Shown one piece after another: positions 54,410 to 64,000 of a DNA stretch of 64,000 bases (position 1 is its first letter; the number at the start of each line of letters is the position of its first letter). A model generated the notes under the pieces. The model did no database searches. It had not been told where the DNA came from and saw only the letters and a program-made list of their open reading frames with translations. The translations under genes and the position numbers were made by a program. Source of the stretch: Natronorubrum tibetense GA33. Lineage in GTDB: Archaea > Halobacteriota > Halobacteria > Halobacteriales > Natrialbaceae. Location: positions 2,531,527 to 2,595,526 of the forward strand of contig NZ_KB913017.1 of assembly GCF_000383975.1 (NCBI RefSeq), in the 5' to 3' direction.

Positions 54410-54902
54410 ACACTCCCTGACTCGAGCGAGCGAATAGCAGTTACGGTCAACAACTTCGACCTCAGGGTTCGGGGTATCCGCCTCGATCGCCGATGAACTG
54501 GTCTCCCAGCGGTAGGCAACCGTCTCAACCAGCGTCGGCCACTCTCGACCGGGACAGTTCACGAAGTCCCGGATGGACCGTATCGATCGGATGGCCCTCG
54601 AGTCGTTCGTCTCGTCCCCCACTCCGGTTCCCGGTCGTCCACTGAGGGGGCGTGGGTGAACTGACACCCCGTCGTCGCGACGTGGGCCGCATTCTCCGTG
54701 TGTGCGAAGACGAATCCAGACCCACGGTCGTGATCGTATCCTCGAAATGTCACTATCGCTCTCGAAATACGACAGTCGACGCCAGTAGGGGGAGGATACC
54801 AACTGCAACCGTCGCTACTGCGTCCTGTGCTGTGATCCGCCCGTCCGTATGTGCTGGATTACGAATACCGCGTTCGTCCTGTGAGTAGTCGAGTAACAGA
54901 CA
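54410..54902. other. Intergenic stretch with possible decayed sequence
   Basis: These 493 bases hold no gene with family features. A minus-strand frame at 54753-54850 encodes one hydrophobic helix (AQDAVATVAVGILPLLASTV) and a stop, without a start codon, perhaps the end of a lost membrane protein. The right part should include the PadR promoter. Confidence 0.45.
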
Positions 54903-55172
54903 ATGGACGATCTGACCGGATTCCAACGAGACCTCCTGTACGTGATCGCCGGCGCCGACCAGCCCTCCGGGCAAACTGTAAAGGCCGAGATAGAATCGTA
55001 CTATCGTTCGGATATCAATCACGGTCGGTTGTATCCGAACCTGGACACGCTCGTCAACAAGGGCCTCGTCGACAAGGGCCAGCACGACAGACGAACGAAT
55101 TACTACGAGATTTCCGACGACGGCCGTCGATCGATCGACGAACGCCAGCAGTGGGAACAACAGTATGTCTGA
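54903..55172 (+). CDS. PadR family transcriptional regulator
   Basis: The protein has 89 residues. The winged helix GFQRDLLYVIAGADQPSGQT, YPNLDTLVNKGLVDKG and TNYYEISDDGRRSIDER is the short haloarchaeal PadR form without the C-terminal dimer domain. It probably represses a nearby or distant gene in response to stress; the target is unknown. Confidence 0.88.
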   Translation: MDDLTGFQRDLLYVIAGADQPSGQTVKAEIESYYRSDINHGRLYPNLDTLVNKGLVDKGQHDRRTNYYEISDDGRRSIDERQQWEQQYV

Positions 55173-55220
55173 TCGGTAACGCGTCCGTCGACCCGACCGC
55201 ACGTCCAGCGTCGCCGCACA

Positions 55221-56273
55221 CTACTGGTTTTCGAGTCGTTCGAGCGCAGCAGCGACCACGAGCGGCAGCGTGATCGTCGCGTCGGCGTAAACCGAGACGT
55301 TCTCGGCGTCTTTCTCGAGTTTTCCCCACGACCGGGCTTCGTCGAGCGTCGCGCCGGAAAGCCCGCCCGTTTGTTTGGGGTCCATCGTCAACTGCACGCC
55401 GTAATCGTACGCCCCAGGGGTGACGAGCATCGTCTGCAGGGTGAAGTTCTTGGGCACGCCGCCGCCGACGACGAACGCGCCGGCCTCGTCGGTGTCGAAC
55501 GCGATGTCGGTAAGCGGCGTCATATCCGAAAGCGCGTCGAGCGAGAACGGGCCGGTCTGGGAGTACATCCAGGCCTGCAGGCCGAGCACCGAGTCCTGGA
55601 CGGCGGGACAGTAGATCGGGACGTCGTTCTCGTAGGCCGCCGCGGCGATGCCCGGCGCTTCGTCGACATCGTCCCGTTCGTTCACCTCGGCGTTGGCTCG
55701 CCCCAACTCTTCGGTGAGCCGCTGGATCGAAACCGGCCCTGACTCGTCGCATTCGGCCTCGAGAACCGGAAACACCTCCTCGCGCAGGTGACTCTCGAAG
55801 TCGGCGAAGAACTCCTGTGGGAGGTAGACGTTGTAGATCCGATCGACTCCTTCGTCGCGCAGCGTTTCGTCGTGTTCGCGCTCCGTTTTCCCCTCCGCGT
55901 GGACCGCGCCGTGGTGGTGTTTGCCGCCGATGGCCTCGATAGCGTCGTGGGTGAGGTTCGCCCCGGTCGTGACGAGGACGTCGATGTGCCCCTCGCGGAT
56001 CAGGTCGGCGACGATCCGACGCATCCCAGTGGGAACCATCGCGCCCGCAAGCGAGAAGAAGACGGTCACGTCGTCGTCGAACATCGACTCGGTGATGGCG
56101 ACGGCCTCGTGAAGATCCGCCGCGCCGACGCCGGCGGTCCCGTACTCGTCGGCGAGTTCGCCGACCGTCATTCCGGCGCGAGCCTCGGCGTGGCCGATCG
56201 GATCGTGGGAAAACGTCTCGCGTTCGGGCTCGTGGTGTCCGTCCTCGGAATCGGTCGCATGGTCGTCACTCAT
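55221..56273 (-). CDS. dys: Deoxyhypusine synthase family protein
   Basis: The protein has 350 residues from ATG 56273. The catalytic lysine is in the family motif EARSWGKLEKDA (K318). NAD/substrate blocks are FFSLAGAMVPTGMRRIV, VTTGANLTHD, GGGVPKNFTLQT and YDYGVQLTMDPKQTGGLSGA. The enzyme moves the aminobutyl (or agmatine) group onto the aIF5A lysine. aIF5A is encoded at 62039, beside agmatinase. The open frame above 56273 has no family sequence. Confidence 0.93.
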   Translation of the reverse strand: MSDDHATDSEDGHHEPERETFSHDPIGHAEARAGMTVGELADEYGTAGVGAADLHEAVAITESMFDDDVTVFFSLAGAMVPTGMRRIVADLIREGHIDVLVTTGANLTHDAIEAIGGKHHHGAVHAEGKTEREHDETLRDEGVDRIYNVYLPQEFFADFESHLREEVFPVLEAECDESGPVSIQRLTEELGRANAEVNERDDVDEAPGIAAAAYENDVPIYCPAVQDSVLGLQAWMYSQTGPFSLDALSDMTPLTDIAFDTDEAGAFVVGGGVPKNFTLQTMLVTPGAYDYGVQLTMDPKQTGGLSGATLDEARSWGKLEKDAENVSVYADATITLPLVVAAALERLENQ

Positions 56274-56650
56274 GTCCTCGAGTCGGCCGGCCAGCGGTTT
56301 GAACGCCGCGATTTTGTGTGCCCACTTCGACTCGAACCGCACACAACGTCGGCGATAGACGGAGCTGCGGTCGCCGAACCTGAATCGAAAAAGCGAAGCG
56401 ATCTCTCCGGCGCGTTCCGGCGGGAGTGGACCCGTTCGACGGGTAGCGATCGACTCCGAGGGGGCGCAAACGTCGATCGGGTTGTTCGTCCGAAACGCGA
56501 TCCGACGGCCGCAGTCGTCCACCGACCACCGTCTCGAGAAGCCGCTCGATAGTAAACGGCCGGGTATGTACGCGGATCGTACCGTTCGTACACGGTCGTT
56601 TCTACGACGAACGGAGTCGCAGGCGGGGATAACAGCCGCGAGAAAGACGG
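56274..56650. other. Intergenic stretch upstream of dys
   Basis: No gene is supported in these 377 bases. An A/T-rich ACAAAATC element near 56312 (minus strand) is a weak TATA candidate for dys. Confidence 0.5.
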
Positions 56651-57418
56651 CTACAGTCCGGTCGGTTCCTCGAAGTAACTCGTCTCGAGGCCCCACCCTT
56701 CGACCAGATCCTGTAGCGCGCGGACGCCGAACGTCTCGGTGGCGTAGTGACCCGCGAGGAAGACGTGAATACCGGCCTCCCGAGCCTCATGATAGGCTTT
56801 TTGCTTCCCCTCGCCGGTGATCAGCGCGTCCGCGCCGACCGCTTCGGCTTCGGCCAGCCAGTCGGTGCCGCTGCCGGTGACGATGGCCACTTCCTCAATC
56901 TCGTCGGGGCCGAACTCGAGCACCCGAACGGGTCGACCGCCGGTCTCGAGGCCCGACTGCAGCCGTTCGCGGAGTCCGTCGACGGTGTCGGGCTCGACTG
57001 CAGTACCGCGCTGGCCGATGTACTCCGGCCCGAGCTCCCCAAAGGGGGCGCGGTCCTCGAGGTCGAGCACGTCGGCGACGCCGGCGGCGTTGCCCAGTTC
57101 TTGGTGGCCGTCCAGTGGGAGGTGCGAGACGTACAGCGCAAGGTCGTTCGAGAGCAGGGGCTCGATTCGGTCGTACGTTCGGCCGGTCACCCGGTCGAAG
57201 CCGCCCCACGAGAGGCCGTGGTGGGTGACGAGCGCGTCCGCGTCGGCCTCAACCGCACGCTCGAACGTCGCCCGGACGCCGTCGACGGCGAAGGCGACGT
57301 GCTCGACTTCGCCCTCGTCGGGGCCGACCTGCAGCCCGTTCGCGCTGGCGTCGAGGTCGGCGTAGTCGTCGGTGCGCAGTTCCTCGTCGAGTCGGTCGAC
57401 GAACGTAGCGAGCTCCAT
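56651..57418 (-). CDS. Nif3-like dinuclear metal centre protein (DUF34)
   Basis: The protein has 255 residues from ATG 57418. Metal ligands are in VTHHGLSWGG, YVSHLPLDGH, the ITGEGKQKAYHEARE block and GHYATETFGVRAL. The family forms hexameric rings and binds two metals; it may act on GTP-cyclohydrolase-like chemistry or be a metal handler, but the function is unproven. An in-frame ATG at 57526 would add 36 residues made largely of a 9-codon duplication, so 57418 is chosen. Confidence 0.9.
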   Translation of the reverse strand: MELATFVDRLDEELRTDDYADLDASANGLQVGPDEGEVEHVAFAVDGVRATFERAVEADADALVTHHGLSWGGFDRVTGRTYDRIEPLLSNDLALYVSHLPLDGHQELGNAAGVADVLDLEDRAPFGELGPEYIGQRGTAVEPDTVDGLRERLQSGLETGGRPVRVLEFGPDEIEEVAIVTGSGTDWLAEAEAVGADALITGEGKQKAYHEAREAGIHVFLAGHYATETFGVRALQDLVEGWGLETSYFEEPTGL

Positions 57419-57445
57419 GTCCCGGGGTTGTCCGGCAAGGTTCTT

Positions 57446-57490
57446 GTATTCGACTGGTTCCGCGTCGGCTCCGTATTCGACTGGTTCCGC
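57446..57490. repeat. 18 bp direct repeat, 27-base period
   Basis: GTATTCGACTGGTTCCGC occurs at 57446-57463 and 57473-57490. In the frame upstream of the Nif3 start it would encode AEPVEY twice. It is a minor duplication in the leader. Confidence 0.7.
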
Positions 57491-57572
57491 ACCGAGTTCG
57501 TCGTATCGAGTCCCGAGCGAGCACATGCGACCGGCACGGCAGACAACGGGGGGACCGAAACGGACCCGTTCC

Positions 57573-60023
57573 CTACATCAGGTAGAACAACGGGAACAGG
57601 AACACCCAGACGATGTCGACGAAGTGCCAGTAGAGTCCGAAGAACTCGACCGGCCGACTATCCTCGAGATAGGCGTCGACGCTTGCGATCCGGTAGAGCA
57701 TGAAGACGGCGATGAGCAGGCCGAAGAGCACGTGTAAGGCGTGCAGCCCCGTCGTGACGAAGTAGATCGTGTACTCGAGTCCGTACCACCAGTACTCGCC
57801 GTCGGCGAACTTCACGTTGTACTCGTACGCTTTGACGCCCATGAACGTCAGCCCGAGGAGGAGCGTCGCGCCCATCGCACCGAGGAGCCCGCTCTTGTGC
57901 TGGCGCTCGGCGAAGACGAGCGCGAGGACGACCGTGAAACTCGAGGTGAGCAACACGTAGGTGTTGAGCAGGCCGGGCCAGGCGGCGAACGGCACGGTCA
58001 CCCAGTCGTTCCAGCCCATGTGCAGTCGCATGAAGACGTACGCACCGATCACGGCCCCGAAGACGACGACGTCCGACGCCAGGAAGAACCAGACGCCCAG
58101 TTTCGTGTTGCCGACGCCCTCGAACGGCCAGCGCTCGGCGATTGCCATCTCGGGCGCGTTGAACTCCTCGCGTCCGTACTCGAAGAGCGTGTACGCGAGA
58201 ATCGCCAGACCGAGTACGGTGAGGATCGGATACAGCACGGTCGGCTCGGCGGCGGTGCTGGCGTCCTCGAGCCCGCGCGCCTGGGCGAACTCGAGCACGT
58301 ACGGCGTCAGTCCCGACAGCCCGAGGAAGAACACGAACATGCCGAGCCCGATGCCGAGCGGCCAGATGCTCGCGTGATCCGCGTGTTCGACCTGCCTCGT
58401 CTCCTCGGTTACCACGCCGCCGTCGGTCGTCGCCGACGCGTCGTCGACGAACTCGAGTCGGCCGCTGGCGTAGCTCGGTCGGCCGCCCCAGTTCTCGAGC
58501 GGTGGGGGCGAGGGAATCGTCCACTCGGCGGTGCGGGAGAACTCCCACGGGTTGTCGGGCGCCTCGGGACCCGAAAACCAACTCTTCGCGAACGTGTAGA
58601 ACATGATCAGGAACGACGCGCCCAGGACGAACGCCCCGACGGTCGCCAGCTGGTGGTAGAACTGCATCCCTCCGCCGTAGTCGAAGACGCGCCGCGGGGT
58701 CTCCCACGCGAGGAACATCGGGAAGTAAAGCAGGTTGAAGCCGATGAAGTAGACCGCGAAGTTGAGCTTGCCGAGCGTCTCGGAGTACATCTTCCCAGAG
58801 AGCTTCGGCCACCAGTAGTAGAGCCCGGCGATCAGCGCGGTGACCCCCGAAACCATCACGTAGTGGAAGTGCGCGACGACCCAGTAGGTGCCGCGGAACT
58901 CGTAGTCCAGTACGACCGCGCCGAGGAAGACCCCGGTGATGCCGCCGAGAATAAAGAGGACGAGCGCTCCCAGCGAGAAGAGAAACGGCGTCGTAAACCG
59001 AACCCGTCCCTTGACCATCGTGTAGATCAGCGCGAAGACCATCAGGTCGAAGGGCAGTGAGATCCCGATCGTCGTCGCCATGAACAGCGTCTTGATCTCG
59101 AGGTTGATCGTCGTCAGGAACATGTGGTGCATCCAGACCAGGAACGACTGAATGGCCACCAGCACCATCGAGATGATGACCCACTTCCGACCGACGAGTC
59201 GACGGCCAGTGAACGTCTGGAACGTCTCGAACATGATCCCCAGCGCGGGGAAGAAGACGATGTACACCTCCGGATGCCCGAAGAACCAGAACAGGTGCGC
59301 CCACAGCAGACTCGAGCCCTGATCGGTCGCCATGTACTGCGTGAGTAGGATTCGATCGCTCGCCTGCAACAGGAGGGCGGCGAGCAGCGCGGCGAACGCG
59401 AACAGCATCATCCAGACCGTCAGCAGCCACGACCAGGTGAACAGCGGCATGTTCCAGAGGCCGAGCCCCTCCGCCCGCGACCGATGAATCGTCGTGAGGA
59501 AGTTCACCGTTCCGATGGTGATCGAGAAGACGAACAGGATCAACGCGAGAATCGCCGCGTTGCCGCCGGTCGCCGCCTCCATCGCGGGCGTGTACATCGG
59601 CACGTTCAGCGGGGCGTACATCGTCCAGCCGCCCGCGAACGTCCGGCCCTGAAAGAACGACAGCCCGAACAGTAGCCCCGAAAAGAGGTAGAACCAGTAA
59701 CTCATCGCGTTCAGCCGCGGGAACGCGAGATCTTTCGCCCCGATCTGCAGCGGGACGAAGTAGTTCGCGAACCCGGTCGCAATCGGGGAGAGGAACCAGA
59801 ACACCATCAACAGCCCGTGGGCGGAGACGGCCTGATTGTACTCGCTGCCCGTGAGCAGCCCCGTTCCGCCCGGAACCCACAGCTGAATGCGGAATATCAG
59901 CGCGAGGACGCCGCCGAGCAGGAGGAAGAACATGGCCGTCGCCAGATAGAGAAGGCCGACGTCCTTGTGGTTCGTCGTGACGAGCCAGCGCTTGACTGAT
60001 GTCATCGGGGGCAGGTCGCTCAT
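57573..60023 (-). CDS. Cytochrome c oxidase subunit I+III fusion
   Basis: The protein has 816 residues from ATG 60023. Residues 1-540 form subunit I with 12 helices: low-spin haem His in AHGLLMVFW, CuB His/Tyr in [13 protein letters not shown], paired CuB His in [10 protein letters not shown], and both haem His in [12 protein letters not shown]. Residues 560-816 add subunit III-type helices ([37 protein letters not shown]). The fused enzyme reduces oxygen and pumps protons. No subunit II (CuA) gene is in the window, so it must lie elsewhere. Confidence 0.95.
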   Translation of the reverse strand: MSDLPPMTSVKRWLVTTNHKDVGLLYLATAMFFLLLGGVLALIFRIQLWVPGGTGLLTGSEYNQAVSAHGLLMVFWFLSPIATGFANYFVPLQIGAKDLAFPRLNAMSYWFYLFSGLLFGLSFFQGRTFAGGWTMYAPLNVPMYTPAMEAATGGNAAILALILFVFSITIGTVNFLTTIHRSRAEGLGLWNMPLFTWSWLLTVWMMLFAFAALLAALLLQASDRILLTQYMATDQGSSLLWAHLFWFFGHPEVYIVFFPALGIMFETFQTFTGRRLVGRKWVIISMVLVAIQSFLVWMHHMFLTTINLEIKTLFMATTIGISLPFDLMVFALIYTMVKGRVRFTTPFLFSLGALVLFILGGITGVFLGAVVLDYEFRGTYWVVAHFHYVMVSGVTALIAGLYYWWPKLSGKMYSETLGKLNFAVYFIGFNLLYFPMFLAWETPRRVFDYGGGMQFYHQLATVGAFVLGASFLIMFYTFAKSWFSGPEAPDNPWEFSRTAEWTIPSPPPLENWGGRPSYASGRLEFVDDASATTDGGVVTEETRQVEHADHASIWPLGIGLGMFVFFLGLSGLTPYVLEFAQARGLEDASTAAEPTVLYPILTVLGLAILAYTLFEYGREEFNAPEMAIAERWPFEGVGNTKLGVWFFLASDVVVFGAVIGAYVFMRLHMGWNDWVTVPFAAWPGLLNTYVLLTSSFTVVLALVFAERQHKSGLLGAMGATLLLGLTFMGVKAYEYNVKFADGEYWWYGLEYTIYFVTTGLHALHVLFGLLIAVFMLYRIASVDAYLEDSRPVEFFGLYWHFVDIVWVFLFPLFYLM

Positions 60024-60199
60024 CGGAACCCCCCGTCGCGAGGACCGTTCGGGTCGTTTGGCAGTCGTCTCGCCGATAGACGAATCAAGGAACCCATATC
60101 GACGGTTTCCACACCTGAGTTCCGTATCAATGTGTGTGGCGCACACGCAAGGGGAACGACAACCCCAGACGGCCGACGCAGAGCGTCCTCGAGGGATCG

Positions 60200-60206
60200 A
60201 TTTACC
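60200..60206 (+). promoter_or_regulatory. TATA-like element of the acetamidase/formamidase gene
   Basis: ATTTACC is centred about 29 bases before ATG 60232, supporting a leaderless start. Confidence 0.5.
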
Positions 60207-60231
60207 ACCCTGCCGGCAGATAGCTTCGTGT

Positions 60232-61149
60232 ATGTCACGCGAGACGATCTCCCACGACGACGGAGCGATCTACGAGTTCACCCCCGATCTCGAGGCACTC
60301 GCGACGGTCGCCTCGGGTGCGGAACTGACGATCGAAACGAGAGATAGCTTGGACGGCGCAGTGTCCGCCGAATCGGACGTGATCGAGTCGGTCCCCGAGG
60401 AGGTCAACGCCGCAACGGGACCGATCGCGCTCGAGGATGCCGAACCCGGCGACGTGCTCCGGGTCGAGATCGAGGAGATACGAATCGCCGAGGAACACGG
60501 TCGCGTGATCACCATTGACGGTTTCGGCCTGCTCGACGGCCACGACGATATCGAGGCGCCGCGCACGCGGATGACACCGGTTTCGGCGGACGGCGAAACT
60601 CTCGAGTTCGACGACCTCGAGGTCCCGATCGACCCCGTCATCGGAACCATCGGCGTCGCACCCGCCTCGGAGTCGTACACGACGCTCGTCCCCCACGACC
60701 ACGGCGGCAACCTCGATACGACCGATATGACGGCGGGTAACGTCGCCTACTTCCCCGTCTTTCAGGAGGGCGCGATGCTCGCGATGGGCGACTGCAAGGC
60801 CGCGATGGCCGACGGCGAGATGTGCGGCACCGGAGCCGAAATCGCGACCGAGATCGACGTGACGCTCGAAGTGATCGACGGCGACGCGACCGACATCGAC
60901 CTCGAGCGCCCGTTGGTCGAGACGGACGACGCCTGGAAGACCATCGCGAGCGCGGAAACGCTCGAGGCGGCCTGCGAACTCGCGAACCGGGACGCGATCG
61001 AGTTGCTCGCAGCCGAACACGGTTTTGATCCGACGGACGCCTACCTGTTCTCGAGTCTGGTGGGTGGTCTCGAGATCAGTCAGGTCGTCGATCCGCTGGT
61101 GACGGTGCGCAACGCGGTGCCGAAGGCGTACCTGTCGTCGCCGTTTTGA
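60232..61149 (+). CDS. Acetamidase/formamidase family protein
   Basis: The protein has 305 residues from ATG 60232. [61 protein letters not shown] and [17 protein letters not shown] are the family core, with His/Asp metal ligands in the PHDHGGN segment. It hydrolyses formamide or acetamide to ammonia and an acid; haloarchaeal members may act on other small amides. The open frame to 59965 is rejected. Confidence 0.9.
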   Translation: MSRETISHDDGAIYEFTPDLEALATVASGAELTIETRDSLDGAVSAESDVIESVPEEVNAATGPIALEDAEPGDVLRVEIEEIRIAEEHGRVITIDGFGLLDGHDDIEAPRTRMTPVSADGETLEFDDLEVPIDPVIGTIGVAPASESYTTLVPHDHGGNLDTTDMTAGNVAYFPVFQEGAMLAMGDCKAAMADGEMCGTGAEIATEIDVTLEVIDGDATDIDLERPLVETDDAWKTIASAETLEAACELANRDAIELLAAEHGFDPTDAYLFSSLVGGLEISQVVDPLVTVRNAVPKAYLSSPF

Positions 61150-61175
61150 GCGAACGTCTCCGGGTGTAAGTGGCG

Positions 61176-62039
61176 CTACGTCCCCTCGTCGCCAGCCCGG
61201 TCAGCGTGTGAAAAGACGAACTCCCGAACCAGTTTCGCTGCCAGCGATGCGGCCTGCCCGTCGTCGCGGTCGTTGACCTCCACGACGTCGAACCCGCTTG
61301 CATGTGGGGCGACCTCGCGGACGATATCGCGCATCTCGCGGGACTCGAGTCCGAACGGCTCTGTCGTTCCCGTCCCCGGCGCGTACGCGGGATCGCCGGC
61401 GTCGATATCGACGCTCAGGTAGACGTCCCGGTCATCGCGCTCATCGAACGACCAGTCCGCGACGTCCTCTGGCGGGACGACGGTCACGTCGTCCTCGCTC
61501 GCACGGTTCCACTCCGGTTCGCTGCCCGTTCGGATACCGAGGAGGACGACCTCCTCGACCGACTCGACCTCGAGGATTCGCCGCATCACGGCGGCGTGGG
61601 ATAGCTCGTTCCCGTCGTAGGCTTCGTAGAGGTCGAGGTGGGCGTCGAGACAGACCACGATCTCGGGCTCGACTGCGCGTACGCCCGCGAGCGAGACGGT
61701 GTGCTCGCCGCCCAGCATCAGCGGGACGGCGTCGTCCCAGACGATATCGCGCAGGGTTCCGGTGAGGTACTCGAGATACGCTTCGGCATCGTCCCAGGCG
61801 CGGACATCACCATGGTCTTCGACGCCGAGGTCCGAGAAGTGCTGGCCCGTCCGGTGGTCGTAGTCGTCGAACGGTTCCGCAAAAGTCCGAATGCGACGGG
61901 GACCGAAGCGGGTCCCCGGTTGAAAGGTCGTCGAAACGTCCAGGGGCGCACCGACGACCACGAAGTTCGCGCCGCCACGGTCGGACGTACGTCCTCGCGC
62001 GTGGGAGTCCTCGCGTCCGTCGGTCGCCCCGGGAAACAT
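61176..62039 (-). CDS. speB: Agmatinase family protein (hypusine pathway)
   Basis: The protein has 287 residues. Manganese ligands are in LGGEHTVS, LDAHLDLYEAYDG and VDIDAGDPAYAPGTGTTEP, the ureohydrolase signature. The stop of aIF5A overlaps its start by one base, so the two are translationally coupled. In halophilic archaea the hypusine pathway is reported to use agmatine-derived intermediates and an agmatinase-like enzyme; this arrangement supports that role here. Confidence 0.92.
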   Translation of the reverse strand: MFPGATDGREDSHARGRTSDRGGANFVVVGAPLDVSTTFQPGTRFGPRRIRTFAEPFDDYDHRTGQHFSDLGVEDHGDVRAWDDAEAYLEYLTGTLRDIVWDDAVPLMLGGEHTVSLAGVRAVEPEIVVCLDAHLDLYEAYDGNELSHAAVMRRILEVESVEEVVLLGIRTGSEPEWNRASEDDVTVVPPEDVADWSFDERDDRDVYLSVDIDAGDPAYAPGTGTTEPFGLESREMRDIVREVAPHASGFDVVEVNDRDDGQAASLAAKLVREFVFSHADRAGDEGT

Positions 62040-62413
62040 TAGACGATCTTTCGCTGGTCTTCCATCTCGAGGTACTCGATGTTCTCGTCGGGGGAGACGT
62101 CGATGTCCTCGGGGATGCGCATCGTGAGCGTCTCGTACGTCTCGAGGTCCATGACCTGCATGTCGTTGCCGTCGACGGAGACGACCTGTCCGTTCTTCCG
62201 TTCGATGATCGGGACCCAGATCTTCGCGTCGACGGGCTGGGAGAGCGAGCGCTTCTTGCCGTCGAAGACGCCTGCGGCCTCGACTCGAGCCTTCGCGCTG
62301 CCGTGTTTGCCCGGCTTGGCCGTCGAGTAGGCGTTGATCTTACAGGCTGCGTCGTCGATCATGACGTAACTTCCTTCCTGGAGTTCGCGAACTTCGGTCT
62401 GCTGTTTCGCCAT
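62039..62413 (-). CDS. Translation initiation/elongation factor aIF5A
   Basis: The protein has 124 residues. The hypusine loop [14 protein letters not shown] is intact, with the modified lysine at about K36. The C-terminal OB-like domain follows ([17 protein letters not shown]). aIF5A relieves ribosome stalling at prolines and needs deoxyhypusination by the synthase encoded at 55221. It is upstream of, and overlaps, the agmatinase gene. Confidence 0.95.
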   Translation of the reverse strand: MAKQQTEVRELQEGSYVMIDDAACKINAYSTAKPGKHGSAKARVEAAGVFDGKKRSLSQPVDAKIWVPIIERKNGQVVSVDGNDMQVMDLETYETLTMRIPEDIDVSPDENIEYLEMEDQRKIV

Positions 62414-62613
62414 GTCCCGGCGTAATCAACCGACGGCCATAAACCGTTTGGAATGGACCCTGACCCGTGTTCAGTGTGCTAACACGTCCGAACCGTTCGA
62501 TACGGCCGGCATTTTGGGGGTGAGTTCTCTATGGCCGGTGTCGGGAGGGAACCGTTCGCAGGCAGCGGCCCTCGAGCGAAATCACTACTAGCTGGACGAC
62601 GAAGGCACGATCG

Positions 62614-63219
62614 ATGCCCGGCAGCCTCGTCGCCGTCCTCGGTGTCGTCGCCGCGCTCCTCTCCGGTCTCAGCATCGCCATGGTCGTTCGACACCGCAGG
62701 CGTCGGCACGCCCGACCCGAACTCGCGAACGCCCTCGACGACCGACTGGCCGACGCGATGGGTCCGGGAACCGGCTCTCACCTCGAGCGCTCGCCGGCCG
62801 TCCGTCGAATCGCCGTCGTTGATGTGGATGACGGGAGCCGCGACGAGTATCCGGGGGACGGCGATCGACAGGCGATCGTCCCGACTGTCCGCGTCGACTT
62901 CGAGACTACCGACGCGCCGGGGATGAAGCTCGTTCTGGAGTACGTCGCGGACGTGCTCGAGGCGATTCAGCCCGAACTCGAGGCGCGCAACGAGCGCGTC
63001 CACCGCTACGACATCGAGTTCACCTTCGGTCCCGGCGGGTTGATCGTCTCGGGGGAGTGTCGTCGTGTCTCCGTTGCACCGGAACTGGCCGATCGATTGC
63101 TCGAGGACGAGCGCTACGGCGCGTTCGAACTCCTGCGCGATGTCGAGCGTGCCGACCGAGACGACGATAGTCCAACCGTTCTGTGGGACGACTGCCGATC
63201 GTCGGCCGATCGTCACTGA
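62614..63219 (+). CDS. Membrane-anchored hypothetical protein
   Basis: The protein has 201 residues. An N-terminal helix (VAVLGVVAALLSGLSIAMVV) is followed by arginine-rich RHRRRRHARP and a soluble domain with beta/alpha pattern (TVRVDFETTDAPGMKLVLEY, RYDIEFTFGPGGLIVSGECR). I do not recognise the family. The soluble part probably faces the cytoplasm, judged from the positive charge after the helix. Confidence 0.65.
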   Translation: MPGSLVAVLGVVAALLSGLSIAMVVRHRRRRHARPELANALDDRLADAMGPGTGSHLERSPAVRRIAVVDVDDGSRDEYPGDGDRQAIVPTVRVDFETTDAPGMKLVLEYVADVLEAIQPELEARNERVHRYDIEFTFGPGGLIVSGECRRVSVAPELADRLLEDERYGAFELLRDVERADRDDDSPTVLWDDCRSSADRH

Positions 63220-63465
63220 TCGAGCGTGCTCGAGCCGAATTATCCCCGTGAGACTCCGACTGGCTCGTCGCTCAGTCGTATTTTCCCGTGAGGCCTGGGC
63301 TCACTCGTCGCTTCAGTCGTCTCTCTGTCGGTGACGGAACCGACCCGTCGCCCTAACTGTGACAAGAGCTAACACACTCCGGCGCGTAACGGTCGTGAGT
63401 GTTCTTCGGTCTCGAGTGCGAGACACGCGTCTCTCGAAGCGACGGACGCTCGGAGAGGTCCAGAG

Positions 63466-64000
63466 ATGGCAACGATTCACGAATCCGCGGAGATCGAGAC
63501 AGCAACGAAGGCCGAAGAGCAACAGGTCATCAATACCCTCGTGCTGGCGTTCAGTTCGGATCCGATGATGCGGTGGTTCTACCCGTCTACGAACGACTAT
63601 ATGGAGTATTTCCCGGAGTTCGTCAGGCTCTACGGCGGGAAGGCGTTCGACCACGGGACCGCCCACACCCTGCACGATTTCGCAGCGGCAGCCCTCTGGC
63701 TCCCGCCGGACGTGGACCCGGACGAAGATGCGTTGGTCGCGCTGTTTCAGGAAGCCCTGCCAGAAGAGCGCCTGGCGCACACATTTTCGGTCATGGAGCA
63801 ACTCGACGGCTACCATCCCACCGAGCCGTACTGGCACTTGCCGGTCATCGGCGTCGGCCCAACCCAACAGCGTCGGGGGTACGGATCGACACTGATGCAG
63901 TACGCACTCGAGACGTGCGACCGAGAGGGGGAAATCGCGTACCTCGAGTCGAGCAATCCCCTGAATATCTCGCTCTACGTCCGTCACGGATTCGAGATAC
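63466..64000 (+). CDS. GNAT family N-acetyltransferase (3' end cut by window edge)
   Basis: At least 178 residues run from ATG 63466; GGAG 11 bases upstream is a possible ribosome site. The acetyl-CoA motif is VGPTQQRRGYGSTLMQYALE and the C-terminal block is YLESSNPLNISLYVRHGFEI. The N-terminal part (TLVLAFSSDPMMRWFYP) resembles the GNAT group with a Phe/Trp-rich first helix. It acetylates an unknown amine. Confidence 0.88.
   Translation, partial: MATIHESAEIETATKAEEQQVINTLVLAFSSDPMMRWFYPSTNDYMEYFPEFVRLYGGKAFDHGTAHTLHDFAAAALWLPPDVDPDEDALVALFQEALPEERLAHTFSVMEQLDGYHPTEPYWHLPVIGVGPTQQRRGYGSTLMQYALETCDREGEIAYLESSNPLNISLYVRHGFEI

Overview
The window is chromosomal DNA from a haloarchaeon, most likely of the Natrialbales type (Natrinema/Haloterrigena-like; this placement is inference). 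The evidence is the high GC content, very acidic predicted proteins, archaeal TATA boxes placed about 27 bases before leaderless ATG/GTG starts, Tat-type lipoprotein signals, and archaeal housekeeping genes (L40e, aIF5A, deoxyhypusine synthase, Trm1, Tsr3, Orc1/Cdc6). No tRNA, rRNA, intact insertion sequence, integrase or CRISPR array was found.

Layout. 1-5 kb: small membrane proteins, a rhodanese/metallo-beta-lactamase protein, a small zinc protein, an NTF2-like protein and a Rieske protein with a 500-residue unknown tail. 5-11 kb: a complete five-gene peptide ABC importer operon on the minus strand. 11-16 kb: Tsr3, ribosomal protein L40e, a winged-helix-type protein, a metallo-beta-lactamase hydrolase, DUF5786-DUF99, family 4 uracil-DNA glycosylase and HisH. 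16.4-18.4 kb: a replication origin made of about 11 origin-recognition-box (ORB)-like repeats and an AT-rich patch, next to an orc1/cdc6 gene. 18.5-25 kb: two lipoproteins, a SWIM-like zinc protein, a glutamine amidotransferase, Trm1, a BrkB-type membrane protein and an alpha/beta hydrolase broken by one amber stop. 25-33 kb: two PRC-barrel-type proteins, a GGQ-bearing release-factor-like protein (baeRF/Vms1 type), a Fic protein, an EamA transporter divergent from a regulator, and a GMC oxidoreductase. 33-43 kb: a membrane protein whose soluble half looks like an archaemetzincin with its active site erased, a GIDE-LemA pair, two overlapping CPA2 antiporters, a malate:quinone-oxidoreductase-like enzyme and a drug-type ABC-2 exporter. 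43-55 kb: gene remnants, a methyltransferase, two PPOX-fold proteins, an HTTM protein, an aldo/keto reductase, a kinase-aminotransferase fusion, an aquaporin with an altered second pore motif, and a PadR regulator. 55-64 kb: the hypusination genes (deoxyhypusine synthase; agmatinase overlapping aIF5A), a Nif3-like protein, a fused cytochrome oxidase subunit I+III, an acetamidase/formamidase and a GNAT enzyme.

Genes that work together: the peptide importer; agmatinase, deoxyhypusine synthase and aIF5A, which form the haloarchaeal hypusine pathway; the origin and its Orc1/Cdc6 initiator; GIDE and LemA; the ABC-2 exporter pair; and the paired antiporters. The most unusual items are the dead archaemetzincin membrane protein, the kinase-PLP enzyme fusion, the ORB array, the Rieske fusion, and a 67-76 bp palindrome-ended repeat found twice. 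The intergenic stretch at 43.2-44.1 kb and the AT-rich stretch at 51.0-51.8 kb hold decayed gene fragments.
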